Assembly (NCBI GenBank): GCA_002105175.1
Contig: MCGE01000036.1
Coordinates: forward strand, 248,001-312,000
Reading direction: 5' to 3'
Length of the DNA: 64,000 bases
Origin: Absidia repens
Lineage: Eukaryota; Mucoromycota; Mucoromycetes; Mucorales; Cunninghamellaceae
The notes under the pieces were generated by a model. The model was not told where the DNA came from, did no database searches, and saw nothing but the letters and a program-made list of their open reading frames with translations. A program made the translations under genes and the position numbers. Position 1 is the first letter of the stretch. Every line of letters begins with the position of its first letter. Below, in pieces: positions 31,491 through 42,358 of this stretch.

Positions 31491-32591
31491 TCAGCTCGCC
31501 AAACGGATCTTGGTGATGGCTTCTTGATCCAAACGTTGCAACATGTTGTGGTATCTTTGAGAAATACACGCTGTGCCAGCTTCCGGGAATGAGGAGGAGG
31601 GAACCATACAAGCATCAAGAGAAATATAGCCGAGCATAGGACAATCCCGCACCAGTTGACGTAACACAGCAGCACCACCACCACTATCGCTCAAGCAACG
31701 GACGCACCGCAGATGTAGATCCATGATCTTAGGATGATGAATGACTGAGATGGCTTTCAAGAGCTTGAGATTGAATTGACTTTGATTTAAATCGAGAACC
31801 CGAAGACCAGGATGGGTTTGGAGAAACGGAACCAGAGCCCCATCACCACCATCATCTTGATAATTGATATCGTAGTTGTTGATCGTCAAATGAGTCAAAT
31901 GAGGCCAAGATCCTGCTGCTGTTGCTGCGGCTGATAAAAGACGTTCAATAAAGCCAATAGGTAAATACATCAGTTCCAATTCAGTCAAGCGATCAAAATG
32001 ATTGGCGGTCAAATCCATCGCCACCTTATCTGTGATCAGTCCCAGACTTGGATATTCAATATGGAGCATTTCCAAAGGGCAACCATCGATCATCGCAGAG
32101 AATGTGTCAGGACCTAGTTTCCAACAGTTGGCCAGGGTGAGCTCCGTCAGTTGGTAACAGTGTTGGCCTAACGCGTCCATGGACGGTTGTGAGATGTCGA
32201 TATGGTAAAGAAGAAGGGTTTGGAGACGTGGACAGTGGCGACCAAGGTGCTGTAAACTCGTGTCGGTGATGTGCTTGAGGTTGATCAGTTGTAGGTCTTC
32301 CAACCAACGGGTGTGTTCGATCACAAACAAAAATTCAGTATCAGTCCAGACACAGTTGTTCACGGAAAGGGCTCGTATATGTCGTCCAATAGGTTGATGT
32401 TGCGACATGGTCATCAAACATGTCAAAAATGTTTGGGCTGGCTCATTACTAAATAAATCAGCTGTTTCCCATAGGAGCGGAATGGCGGCCTGATAGAACC
32501 GTTTGTCGACCAGTGTACAGGTATAACGATCATCTTGCTTTTCGAGATGCTGGATAATCAATGGTAATAATTCTTGAGGAAGTTTATTCAT
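31491..32591 (-). CDS. F-box/LRR protein alpha1
   Basis: Predicted SCF substrate receptor, 366 residues from the ATG at 32591. An in-frame ATG at 32654 would add a Phe/Ser-rich leader of 21 residues, encoded by the pyrimidine-rich 5' UTR, so the shorter start is preferred. F-box 1-47 (LPQELLPLI, CTLVDKRFYQ, PLLWETA). The segment PIGRHIRAL...WTDTEFL is at about residues 75-95. LRR starts are CPRLQTLLLY and CYQLTELTL. The cap is complete: CMVPSSSFPE, then LDQEAITKIR just before the stop, with no tail. About 93% identical by eye to alpha3 (40865); alpha2 (37329) is a remnant. Poly(A) signal at 31165-31170. Likely same-strand neighbour of beta1, 331 bp apart. Confidence 0.92.
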   Translation of the reverse strand: MNKLPQELLPLIIQHLEKQDDRYTCTLVDKRFYQAAIPLLWETADLFSNEPAQTFLTCLMTMSQHQPIGRHIRALSVNNCVWTDTEFLFVIEHTRWLEDLQLINLKHITDTSLQHLGRHCPRLQTLLLYHIDISQPSMDALGQHCYQLTELTLANCWKLGPDTFSAMIDGCPLEMLHIEYPSLGLITDKVAMDLTANHFDRLTELELMYLPIGFIERLLSAAATAAGSWPHLTHLTINNYDINYQDDGGDGALVPFLQTHPGLRVLDLNQSQFNLKLLKAISVIHHPKIMDLHLRCVRCLSDSGGGAAVLRQLVRDCPMLGYISLDACMVPSSSFPEAGTACISQRYHNMLQRLDQEAITKIRLAS

Positions 32592-32883
32592 GGAAGGCGA
32601 AACAAGGAAAGAGAAGAAGAAGAAGAAAGAAAGAAAAAAAAAGCAGCTCACCATTTCCCACAAAGTCAAATCCTTTTGGCTGTGCCTGTCCTGGACGATA
32701 TTCTAAACACCGCCAAAAATCCCCCCTTTGCCCTTCTCTACATAAAATAGCACGATCTTCACTTTGATAATGTCCCCCATACCATGGGTGAGGGAATGCG
32801 GTTTCATCCTACTACCTGACCCGTTCCCATAAAAAACTCCATAGCACATAAAATCATAATAAACAAAATGACAAGTTTTATTG

Positions 32884-32922
<39 letters not shown>
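32592..32922. other. alpha1-beta1 intergenic region
   Basis: 331 bp with the alpha1 5' UTR and promoter and the beta1 3' UTR (minus-strand AATAAA at 32877-32882), separated by an (AT)n tract (32885-32919). Confidence 0.7.
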
Positions 32923-32923
<1 letters not shown>

Positions 32924-33056
32924 TAAACTAAGATAAAATGCAAAAAGATGTCACTAAACACCGTAAAATACAAGTCAACCACCCCACACCACACACTATC
33001 GGTTGAAGAGCCATTTCCAAATAAATCTTTTTTCTTGCTGTTGCTGTTGCTGTTGA

Positions 33057-33099
<43 letters not shown>

Positions 33100-34227
33100 G
33101 CATGCGTCGCTCGTAGAAACATATCCGCCTTGTCGTACCTTGTGAATAGCATCTACATCCAAATATTCCACCGTCACGTCCGTCAACGTTCCATAATGAC
33201 TTTCTTTACCAGCTTCAGGAAACATGGCCGGGGTCATGTCACAATGCAAAAGGGTGACGGAGCGCAGCATAGGCCATTGTTGTACCAAACGACGCACCGC
33301 GCCAGCAGATATATTCCGGGCGAAATCCAATTCCAAATGCGTCAGATGGGGAGGAGGTGGCTGAAGAGTCGCAAGGGCATGCAAGAGTGTATCATCGTAT
33401 CGACCAAGTACCAATGACAGTTCCTTGAGACCAGGATGCGATTGAAGAAAAGGAACAAGACGACTACTACCACCATCCTGCGGTATGTACTTATAGATAA
33501 TTAACTTGTCCAGATGTGGCCAACCCTTGCCTGATGCTGCGGCTGCGGCGGAAGAAAAGAGGAGGTCATCGATAAAGTCACTGTCGAACGTCCGGCTACC
33601 CAGTGTCAGTTGTACCAAATCACCAAATCCACTCCCATATGTCAAATCTTGGATCACTTTTTCACTCACCGGGTCACCCATATCAAAGAGTTCAATCCTA
33701 AGGGACGTCAAACCACATCTTTTTGAAAATGCGGAGAAGGTGTCGGGTCCTAGATGCCGGCAACCGCTCAAGGTGAGTTCAGTGAGTTGAGGACCGTAGT
33801 GACCCAATGCATCCATCGTGTGTTGCGTGATGTTCGTGTCAAAAAGCGCAAGCGATGTGAGATGGGGACAAAGGCGTGGTAGATGTTGCAAAAAACTCGC
33901 GTCGGGGATGTTGGTCCAGCTGCTGATGCTTAGACGGTCCAAGTCAGGGGTCTGTTGCAGCACAAGTAAAACATCACTGTCTGTCCATGGATCCAAGCTG
34001 AATGTAAGGGAACGTACGGCGTGTCGTCCACTAGCAGGATGGGACGCCATCTTGTAGGAGGCTAAGATGCGGCTGGAACTTTCGCTATTACCAATACCCA
34101 GTTCATGCCATAATCGTGGATTGGCAGCCTCATGGAAGCCTTTGTTGATGAGAGTGCAGTGGAAAAGATCTCGTGTTGAAACAAGCTCCGCGACAACCAA
34201 TGATACAATTTCTTGGGGTAGTTGGTT

Positions 34228-34230
<3 letters not shown>
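32923..34230 (-). CDS. F-box/LRR protein beta1 with poly-Asn tract
   Basis: Predicted SCF substrate receptor, 435 residues from the ATG at 34230, which directly abuts a 43-nt A-run (poly(T) on this strand). F-box 1-46 (LPQEIVSLVV, CTLINKGFHE, PRLWHEL). Second segment SGRHAVRSL...WTDSDVLL. LRRs with CPHLTSLALF and GPQLTELTL starts. Cap: CDMTPAMFPE, then LDVDAIHKVR. After this the protein has about 14 Asn from (AAC)n (33057-33100), then a C-terminus read through a run of six A's. The paralogue beta2 has seven A's and a wholly different short end. Poly(A) signal at 32877-32882. Confidence 0.9.
33057..33100. repeat. (GTT)n trinucleotide repeat, poly-Asn codons of beta1
   Basis: About 15 repeats in the beta1 coding frame. 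At the matching place beta2 has only SNNS, so the tract has expanded or contracted since duplication. Confidence 0.95.

Positions 34231-34273
<43 letters not shown>
34231..34273. repeat. 43-nt poly(A) tract at the beta1 start codon
   Basis: Directly adjacent to the beta1 ATG on its 5' side. The same place in beta2 has a 14-nt run. Confidence 0.92.
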
Positions 34274-34275
<2 letters not shown>

Positions 34276-34640
34276 ACGTTGCAACTGTTTCAAATCCAGC
34301 CCATGTGATTTTCTCTTTTCCCGTTTTCCTATCATTTCTTTTCTTCCTTCATTGCAGCTTTTTTGAGATTATGGTGAATTTAGATCAATGTCAGGACTAG
34401 TTTAGAAGGGTTTCCAGATCATGGATCACAAGGTGCATGGGGAAACCCTTTCATTTTGGATCTAGGATCTAGTTGGCTTTTCGAAGTCTTCATTAGCTTA
34501 GTTTGGTCTTAGTTTGTATCTACATCTGAATAAAATATGCGCCTTCTTACATGATTCAATGAAAAACGTCCCATTAGTCACCCTTATGTTTCATGCAATG
34601 AAACTCTGTTTATATTCTTCCCTTTCATAAAATACTTCAA
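34274..34640 (-). repeat. Dispersed repeat R copy (minus)
   Basis: Upstream of beta1: TTTCAAATCCAGCCCATGTG near 34289, GGACTAGTTTAGAAGGGTTT near 34394, and TCTACATCTGAATAAAATAT near 34519. This is the reverse of the 18-kb copy. Confidence 0.75.
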
Positions 34641-35181
34641 TAAAAGAGATCATTATCAAGTTTTTCTCATAGTTCATCTGCGTTGTACATTAAATCGCCT
34701 CTAATTTTACACCTGTCCCTTTAGGTTAGTAATAACCATTTTTTGGATCTCACTCTACTCTTCTTCATGTTCATTCCAATTGATCCTCCCATTTCATTTC
34801 GTTCTTCTAATGAACCCCTTTTCTGTAGTTTTAGTATCTAACAATATGCTGCTATAAAATATACCTTCATTTAATGAATCCAAGCTCTGACTTGTCAATT
34901 AGTAAATAATACCGCTATTGCAGTTGTTTTTTGAGTGTCATACTACAGTGATTGAGGTTGTAATTCAGACGAAGTGTAATTTTTTATGGACGATGGCAAC
35001 TGAAAATTAAAACGACATCTATATATTTTTGGGACGCATGTTATGGTATATTTCTTGCTCATCCCAATTGTATTATACCACCAACTTAATTTTTTTTTTT
35101 TTTTTTTTTTGTAAATCACCAACTTAATTTATTTTTCCTTCGTCACAATTTAAAGTTAACCAAACTGTAGATAGATCCCTA
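34641..35181. other. AT-rich spacer of the 5.8-kb unit
   Basis: Shared with 38116-38668 and 43936-44442. No frame is conserved between the copies, so it is probably non-coding. Confidence 0.6.
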
Positions 35182-35971
35182 GCATTTTAGATTTTCACTA
35201 CATTATGACTACTTTTCGCTCCTAAAGACCCATGAGCTAATTGGCAGTATCAGGGAACTGACTATAAATGATAGTCCTATTCATACTTAAACAATTACAT
35301 AAATGAACATATGTCGTTTTTATGTTGTGTGTGTGTGAGTGGGTATAAAATATTTTTGCTCTGCTTTCTATTTTATCTATGAGAAATTATTACCGTAACT
35401 CCTCATCCGCTTGTGACTTATAACTGGTTGATTGTTCTAATCCACTTCATATGCAACGTAACTTTATTTACGCTTCGTGAATCCTTATCAAATTTACTTA
35501 GTCCGGCGTCAACAGCATCACTCCAACAAAACAGGATAAATACAAGTTATATCCAACTCGCTACTTTTCTTTTATTTTTTATTTTTTACACGGGGGTAGT
35601 GGAGGTCACGTATTAAGGTAAAATATGACAGAAGCTATCTAATTCTATCCTACAGCCTACTATATTCACCACATCCAATGTATCTGCGTTGTTCAAAAAG
35701 AAAAAAAAAATAGGTTGGAAATCTAATTTCTGTGGTATATGTCCATAGATGAGTATTTTTATTATTTTCAGCCCTATGTATCCGGAGCAAAACCAAGTGT
35801 GCCAATCCCCCCGTCTCCCCCCTCCCCCCTCCTTCCCAGCCTGCACAGACTAACTTTAAATGTCTAAAAGGCATTTTCTTTTATTATCAAAGTTCACAAA
35901 ACATAATACGGGTGCACATTCGCATGACCTATACTATATCAAGTCCGTCATACCCAACAGTGATAATAATA

Positions 35972-36007
<36 letters not shown>

Positions 36008-36060
36008 TGCATTGAGCTTTGAAATAAGGATTGATTTTGCGATAGTTGACTCATAAAAAG

Positions 36061-36480
36061 TTAATCGTCTTCAGGGTCGTATTGCGGATTCTCTTGTTTG
36101 CCTGTTTGGATACAAACAAACGACTGGCCTTTCTTGATGATGTTCAAATCGTATCTGGCGGCACCGATGTTTAAATTGAGCCGCTGATCAAGAACAGGGC
36201 CTTTACAACCTGCATTTTGGTAGACAAAACACACTGCTTGGGTGCGAGCGACAATAGTATCCACCGGACGCTTAGAGTAGACCGAAGGAATACAGTGACC
36301 ATATAAATAGCCTGCAGATAAAGGCATCGCCTCTGGATTAATTGCCTTTCCTTTGAATTGATACGTGACATCGACGTCATCGGCATCTACACTGTTGCAC
36401 AAGAAGAACAAGACCAACACCATGATCAAGAGTAATTGTTGCTGCTTCAGTAGCATTGAGAAAGTGGCAAAGGATTTCAT
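36061..36480 (-). CDS. Small secreted four-Cys protein B2
   Basis: 139 residues from the ATG at 36480. Signal peptide to about residue 33 (IMVLVLFFLCNSVDA), then DDVDVTYQFKGK. The four cysteines are conserved (GHCIP, AVCFVY, AGCKGP, FVCIQT). Differences from B1 cluster in KAINPEAMPLSAGY and after LNLN (IGAARYDLNIIKK). Ends in an acidic NPQYDPEDD. TATA at 36549-36556 (minus) and a (TAA)n-rich 3' UTR (35963-36005), longer than in B1. Function unknown; likely extracellular. Confidence 0.85.
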   Translation of the reverse strand: MKSFATFSMLLKQQQLLLIMVLVLFFLCNSVDADDVDVTYQFKGKAINPEAMPLSAGYLYGHCIPSVYSKRPVDTIVARTQAVCFVYQNAGCKGPVLDQRLNLNIGAARYDLNIIKKGQSFVCIQTGKQENPQYDPEDD

Positions 36481-37159
36481 TGCGTAAAAAATAGGAAACA
36501 GGACGGACTTTTTCTTTGTTGTGCTTGTGAAAAAAAAAAAAGCAATATTTTTTATATTTTTTGTCGCAAAAAAAAGGGGTGGACGGAACGCGATCGACTT
36601 CAAATGGTGCAGGGGTAAGATGAGGGAGTGATAATGGTAACGGTAAGGGCGTTTTTTCTTCTTCTTTGGTAGAACAAGATTTTCTGTAAATACTTATGCA
36701 TGATGTTTAAAAAAAAAAGAAGATTAGCAATAGGCTTGTGGGTTATAGATCAAAACTGGTTTATTACATAAAAGCATTTGCTGCGTTATACGTACAAACA
36801 AACCATTTTTTTATAGGAAGGGCATCTTTCCTCTATCTTTTCACCTCCGCTATCAACCATTGCCATCATCATTTCTCAACCAAAGCATAAACGACAAAAA
36901 AAAAAAAAAAATGGAGACACATATATCATATAAAAAACAAAAAACTAGACGAATCAAGGCAGGATAAAGAAGAAGGTATTTTATTGAATGAGATAATATA
37001 TTAATAAAAAAATGTCTATGAAATAGATAATGGATAAAAATAAAATCAAGCTATGTTCAGTCATTCGCGAAGACAAGTCATTTGTCTAAAATATATCATC
37101 CTTCAATGAGTTGTTCTTGTTCCTATAAATCGCATATATATCAGTATCCAAGTCGATAT

Positions 37160-37205
<46 letters not shown>

Positions 37206-37328
37206 AGATGATAGCATGACCCGATGCAAAATAAAGAACCCATTCATCGTCGTCAGCTGTCGTTGCTGTGATTGTTGGTAGCGATATTACTAACTTTATT
37301 GGTCGTCGCCGCCGCCAGCAGAAATAAA
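36481..37328. other. Intergenic between B2 and alpha2 remnant
   Basis: Same organisation as 30741-31490, with a minus-strand poly(A) signal at 36980-36985 and a 37-nt A-run (about 37167-37203) inserted in the former alpha 3' UTR. Confidence 0.65.
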
Positions 37329-37672
37329 TCAGCTCGCCAAACGGATCTTGGTGATGGCTTCTTGATCCAAATGTTGCAACATGTTGTGCTGTCTTTGAAA
37401 AACACACGCTGTGCCAGCTTCCTGGAATGAGAATGAGGGAAATCATACAAGCACCAAGAGAAATATACGCGAGCATAGGACAATCCCGCACCAGTTGACG
37501 TAATACAGTACCACCGCTATCTCTCAAGCAACGGACGCGCCACAGATGGAGATCCATGATCTTGGGATGATGAATCGCTGAGATGGCTTTCATGAGCTTG
37601 AGATTGAATCGACTTTGATTTAAATTGAGAACCTGGAAACCAGGCTGGGTTTGGACAAACGACACAATCGTT
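37329..37672 (-). pseudogene. Truncated F-box alpha2 remnant
   Basis: Keeps only the last third of an alpha gene: QTQPGFQVLNLNQSRFNLK, then LVRDCPMLAYISL. The F-box and the first LRRs are absent because of the deletion. A frameshift after the CMI residues moves the reading frame just before the FPE motif, but the former LDQEAITKIR codons and the TGA (37329-37331) are still recognisable in the other frame. Surrounded by the same flanks as alpha1 and alpha3, so it is a decayed sibling rather than an independent gene. Confidence 0.88.
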
Positions 37673-37689
37673 AATCAACTCCACAAGAG

Positions 37690-38115
37690 AATATCAAAAT
37701 TTATTTCAAATGCCGCCCACGTGAAAATGGATTTTTTCTCTCCATTTTTTCCCATTTTCCCATTCTCCTCTCTTTTTTTTTTTTTCTTTTCATTTCATTT
37801 TTTTTTTTTTTCACCATTCAACTTTTATGGAATTATTTTAGACCTAGAATTGTATCAGGACTAGTTTAGAAGGGTTTTCAGCTCAGGGGATCACAAGATG
37901 CATGGGGAAGCCATTTCATTTTGGGTCTAGGATCTGAAGATACCATTAGTTGGCTTTTTTGAAGTCTTCATTAGCTTAGTTTTGTCTTAGTTTTTATCTA
38001 CATCTGAATAAAATATGCCTATTTTTACATGATTCAATGAAAAACGGCCCATTTGTCACCCTTATGTTTCATGCAATGAATCTCTTTTTATCGTCGTCCC
38101 TTTCATCTATTGCCT
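37690..38115 (-). repeat. Dispersed repeat R copy (minus)
   Basis: Begins TTTCAAATGCCGCCCACGTG at 37705 and ends near TCGTCGTCCCTTTCATCTAT at 38111. It contains GGACTAGTTTAGAAGGG and CATCTGAATAAAATATG. Confidence 0.78.
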
Positions 38116-38668
38116 TCTTTCATTAAAAGAGATCCTTATCAAGTTTTTCTCATGGTTCAACTTCATTGTACATTAAATGGCCTCAAATTTTGCACCTGTC
38201 CCTTTAGTTCAATTAAAATCATTTTAGGATCCCACTTTACTCTTCCTCATGTTCCTTCCAATAGATCCTCCCATTTCATTCTGTTGTTCTAATGAACCCG
38301 TTTTCGGTAGTTTTAGTATCTAACAAATATGCTGCCATAAAATATAACCTTCATTTATGAATACGATCTCTGACTTGTCATTTAGTAAATGATGCCGCTA
38401 TTGCTGTTGTTTTGTGAGTGTCATACTACAGTGTTTCAAGTTTCAAATGAGACAAAGTGTAATTTTTTATGATCGATGGCAACTGAAAATTAAGGCGACA
38501 TTTACATATTTTTGAGACGCCAGTTATGATTTATTTCTTGCACATCCCACTTTATTTTCTACTCGTCCCAATGTTTTTTTTTCCCATCCCAACTTTATTG
38601 TATCGCCATTTTCATTCATTTTCACGTCGTCTCAATTCATAGTTAATAAACTGTAAATAAGTCACTGG
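38116..38668. other. AT-rich spacer of unit copy 2
   Basis: Homologous to 34641-35181; no gene. Confidence 0.6.
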
Positions 38669-39046
38669 CATTTTAGATTTTCATTATATTAAGATTTCTT
38701 TTCGCTCCTAAAGTCCCATGAGCTAATTGGCAGTATCAGAGAACTAACTAGAAATGATAGCCCTATTCATGGTTAACCAATTACATAAATGAATATACGT
38801 CGGTTTTATATATATGTGTGTGTGGCTATAGAATATTTTTGCACCGCTTTCTATTTTATCTATGAGAAATTACCGTAACTCCTCCTCACCCTCTTGTGAC
38901 TTATGACTGGTTGATTGTTTTAATCCACTTCGTATAAAACGTAGCTTTATTTACGGTTCTTGAACCCCTATCAAATTTACTTGGACCGGTGTCGCCAGCA
39001 GCATGCCAACAAAACAGGATAAATACAACATATATCCAACTCGCTA

Positions 39047-39105
<59 letters not shown>

Positions 39106-39482
39106 ATGTGGCTAGTGGAGGTTACCTATTAAAGTGAAATATAACAGAAGCTATCTAATTATATCCCACAACCCACTATATTCATTACATCCGATGTATT
39201 TGCGTTGTTTAAAAAAGAAAAAAAAACCATAGGTTGGTAATCTACTTCCTGCGGTCTCTGTCCTTAGATGAATATTTTTATTATTTTCAGCCCTATGTAT
39301 CCAGAGAAAAACCAAGTGTGGCAATCTCCCCCCATCTCCCATCCCTTCCCCCTTCCCAGTCTGCACAGACTAACTTTAGTTGCCTAAAGGGCATTTTCTT
39401 TTATTATCAAAGTTCACAAAATATAATACGGGTGTCCATTTGCATGACCTATACTATATCAAGTCCGTCATACCCAACAGTA

Positions 39483-39514
<32 letters not shown>

Positions 39515-39567
39515 GCATTGGGCCTTGACATAAAGATTGATTTTGCGGTAGTTCACTCATAAAAAAG

Positions 39568-39981
39568 TTAATCGTCGTAAGGATCGTACGGCTTTGGTTT
39601 GCCTGTTTGGATACAAACAAACGACAGGCCTTTCTTGATGATGTTCATCCGGTCTCCCATGGCAAAGTTATTTAAATTCAACCGCTGATCAAGAACAGGG
39701 CCTTTACAACCTGCATTTTGGTAGATAAAACAGACCGCTGGGGCGCTAGCGACAATAGTATGCGCTGGATGCTTAGAGTAGACCGTAGGAATACAATCAC
39801 CATAAGAATAGTATCCATTTAAAATCGTATCCCCGCGACCATATGTCTGTCCTTTGAATTCATACAAGACATTAATGTCCACTGCATCGACACTGTTGCA
39901 CAAGAAGAACAAGGCCAACACCATGATCAAGAATAATTGTTGCTGCTTCTTTAGCATTGAGAAAGTGGCACAGGATATCAT
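39568..39981 (-). CDS. Small secreted four-Cys protein B3
   Basis: 137 residues from the ATG at 39981. Signal peptide (FLIMVLALFFLCNSVDA), then VDINVLYEFKGQTYGRGD. Four cysteines in the family pattern; AVCFIYQNAGCKGP and DQRLNLN are conserved. The segment between the signal peptide and GDCIP (TILNGYYSY) and the C-terminus (KPKPYDPYDD) differ most from the other copies. TATA at 40052-40059 (minus). The 3' UTR holds (TAA)n at 39484-39514. Confidence 0.85.
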   Translation of the reverse strand: MISCATFSMLKKQQQLFLIMVLALFFLCNSVDAVDINVLYEFKGQTYGRGDTILNGYYSYGDCIPTVYSKHPAHTIVASAPAVCFIYQNAGCKGPVLDQRLNLNNFAMGDRMNIIKKGLSFVCIQTGKPKPYDPYDD

Positions 39982-40234
39982 TGCGTGACAAATAGGAAAC
40001 AGAACGGACCTTTTTGTTTCGTTGTGCTTGTGAAAAAAAAAGAAGGAATATTTTTTATATTTTTCTGTCCCAAAAAAAAAAAAAAAAATGGGGGGGGAGG
40101 ACGGGGCGCGATCGACATCAAATAGTGCAGGGGCAAGATGAGGGAGTGTTGTTGGTAAAGGTATGGGCGTTTTTTTTTTTTCTTTCTTTTTTCTTTGCTA
40201 CAACAATATTTTCTGTAAATACTGATGCATGGAG

Positions 40235-40265
<31 letters not shown>

Positions 40266-40864
40266 TTAGCAATAGGTTTGTGGGTTGGAGATCAAAATTA
40301 GTTTATTACATAAAAGCATTTGCTGGATTGAATGTACAAACAAATCATTTTTTATGGGAAGACCATCTTTCTTCTATCTTTTCACCTCTGCTATCAACCA
40401 TTGCCATCATCATTTCTCAACCAAAGCATAAACGACAAAAAAAAAAAAAAGAAAAAAAAAAAAGTGGAAACACATATATCATATACAAAACAAAAAACTA
40501 GACGAGTCAAGACAGGATAAAGAAAAAGGTATTTTATTGAATGGGATAATAGAATAATAAAAAAAATGCCTATGAAATATATAATGACTAAAACTATAAT
40601 CAAGCTATGTTCAGTCATCCCGCAAACGAAGACAAGTCATTGGTCTAAAATATGTCATCCGTCGTTGAGTTGATCTTGTTCCTTTAAATCGCATATATAT
40701 ATCAGTGTCCAAGCCGATATAAGTAAAAAAAGGAGATGATATCATGACCCGCTGCAAAAGAAAGAATCCATTCATCGTTGTCAGTTTGTCGTTGCTGTCA
40801 TTGTTGGTTATCGATATTACTAACTTCATTGGCCATTGCCGTCGCCGCCGTCACCAGAAATAAA
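39982..40864. other. Intergenic between B3 and alpha3
   Basis: B3 promoter flank, the conserved segment near 40360-40430, and the alpha3 3' UTR with a minus-strand AATAAA at 40533-40538. No gene. Confidence 0.65.
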
Positions 40865-41950
40865 TCAGCCCGCCAAACGAATCTTGGTGATGGCTTCATG
40901 ATCCAAATATTGCAACATATTGTGGTATCTTTGAGAAATACACGCTGTGCCAGCTTCGGGGAATGAGGAGGACGGAACCATACAAACATCAAGAGAAATA
41001 TAACAGAGCATAGGACAATCCCGCACCAGTTGACGTAACACAGCACCATTATCTTTCAAGCGACGGACGCGCTGCAGATGGAGATCCATGAGCTTGGGAT
41101 GATGAATAGCTGAGATGGCTTTCAAGAGCTTCAGATTGAATTGACTTTGGTTTAGATCGAGAACCTGGAGACCAGGATGGGTTTGGAGAAACGGAACCAG
41201 AGCCCCATCACCTCCATTGCCTTGATAATTGACATCGTAGTTGTTGATCGTCAAGTGAGTCAAATGAGGCCAAGATCCTGCTGCTGTTGCTGCGGCTGAT
41301 AAAAGACGTTCAATAAAGCCAATAGGTAAATACATCAATTCCAATTCAGTCAAGCGGTCAAAGTGATTGGCCAAATCCATCGCCACCTTATCTGTGATCA
41401 GTCCCAGACTTGGATATTCAATATGGAGCATTTCCAAAGGGCAACCATCGATCACCGCAGAGAATGTGTCGGGACCTAGTTTCCAACAGTTGGCCACGGT
41501 GAGTTCCGTTAGTTGGTAACAGTGTTGACCTAACGCGTCCATGGATGGTTGCGAGATGTCCATGTGGTAAAGAATAAGGATTCGAAGACGTGGACAGTGG
41601 CGACCAAGGTGCTGTAAACTCGTGTCGGTGATGTGCTTGAGGTTGATCAGTTGTAGGTCTTCCAACCAACGGGTGTGTTCTATCACGGACAGAAATTCAG
41701 TATCGGTCCAGACACAGTTGTTCACGGAAAGGGCTCGTATATGTCGTCCAATATGGTGATGCTGCGACATGGTCAAACATGTCAAAAATGTTTGGGCTGG
41801 TTCATTACTAAATAAATCAGCTGCTTCCCATAGGAGCGGAATGGCGGCCTGATAGAACCGTTTGTCGACCAGTGTACAGGTATAACGATCATCTTGCTTT
41901 TCGAGATGCTGGATAATCAATGGTAACAGTTCTTGAGGAAGTTTATTCAT
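40865..41950 (-). CDS. F-box/LRR protein alpha3
   Basis: 361 residues from the ATG at 41950, with an alternative in-frame ATG at 42016 as in alpha1. F-box 1-47 is identical to alpha1 except near its end. Then HIGRHIRAL...WTDTEFL, LRRs (CPRLRILILY, CYQLTELTV), and the cap CMVPSSSFPE with LDHEAITKIR. Compared with alpha1 it lacks a few single residues (one of two Met after CLT, one Thr before NHF, and three Gly near the end), all codon-sized, so the frame is kept. This pattern suggests the gene is still under purifying selection. Poly(A) signal at 40533-40538. Confidence 0.92.
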   Translation of the reverse strand: MNKLPQELLPLIIQHLEKQDDRYTCTLVDKRFYQAAIPLLWEAADLFSNEPAQTFLTCLTMSQHHHIGRHIRALSVNNCVWTDTEFLSVIEHTRWLEDLQLINLKHITDTSLQHLGRHCPRLRILILYHMDISQPSMDALGQHCYQLTELTVANCWKLGPDTFSAVIDGCPLEMLHIEYPSLGLITDKVAMDLANHFDRLTELELMYLPIGFIERLLSAAATAAGSWPHLTHLTINNYDVNYQGNGGDGALVPFLQTHPGLQVLDLNQSQFNLKLLKAISAIHHPKLMDLHLQRVRRLKDNGAVLRQLVRDCPMLCYISLDVCMVPSSSFPEAGTACISQRYHNMLQYLDHEAITKIRLAG

Positions 41951-42358
41951 GGAAGGCGAAACAAGGAAAGAGAAGGAGAAAAAGAAAGAAAGAAGAAGAA
42001 AAAAGCAGCTCACCATTTCCCACAAAGTCAAATCATTTTGGCTGTGCCTGTCCTGAACTATATTCTAAACACCGCCAAAAATACCCCCCCTATGCCCTTC
42101 TCTACATAAATTAGCACTGATCTTCACTCTGATAATGTTCACCATACCATAAATGCTGTTTCAGTCTACTACCTGACCTCTTCCCATAAAAAACCCCCAT
42201 AGCTCATAAAATCATAATAGGCAAAATGACAAGTTTTATTGATTGATTATATCTATATATATATATATATATTGAAAAAGAGAAGCTAAACTAAGATAAA
42301 ATGCAAAAGGCTGTCACTAAACACCGTAAAATACAAGTCAACCCCCACATCCCGCACA
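41951..42358. other. alpha3-beta2 intergenic region
   Basis: Matches 32592-32922. Includes an (AT)n tract near 42250-42271 and a minus-strand AATAAA at 42235-42240. A frame matching the beta1 C-terminus runs to 42286 in the -1 register relative to beta2. Confidence 0.7.

Larger units (their letters stand above)
29390..35181 (-). repeat. 5.8-kb unit, copy 1 (B1-alpha1-beta1)
   Basis: Starts at GGCATTTTAGATCTTCACT and runs through a ~0.85-kb 3' spacer, gene B1, F-box alpha1, F-box beta1, repeat R and AT-rich DNA up to the next CATTTTAGATTTTCACTACA at 35180. Repeated in whole or part at 35182, 38669 and 44443. The length matches copy 3 closely (about 5.79 and 5.77 kb). Confidence 0.85.
35182..38668 (-). 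repeat. 5.8-kb unit, copy 2, with internal deletion
   Basis: Only 3.49 kb: spacer, B2, a truncated alpha2, then directly repeat R and AT-rich spacer. About 2.3 kb (5' part of alpha and all of beta) is missing. The junction is near 37665-37690. Confidence 0.85.
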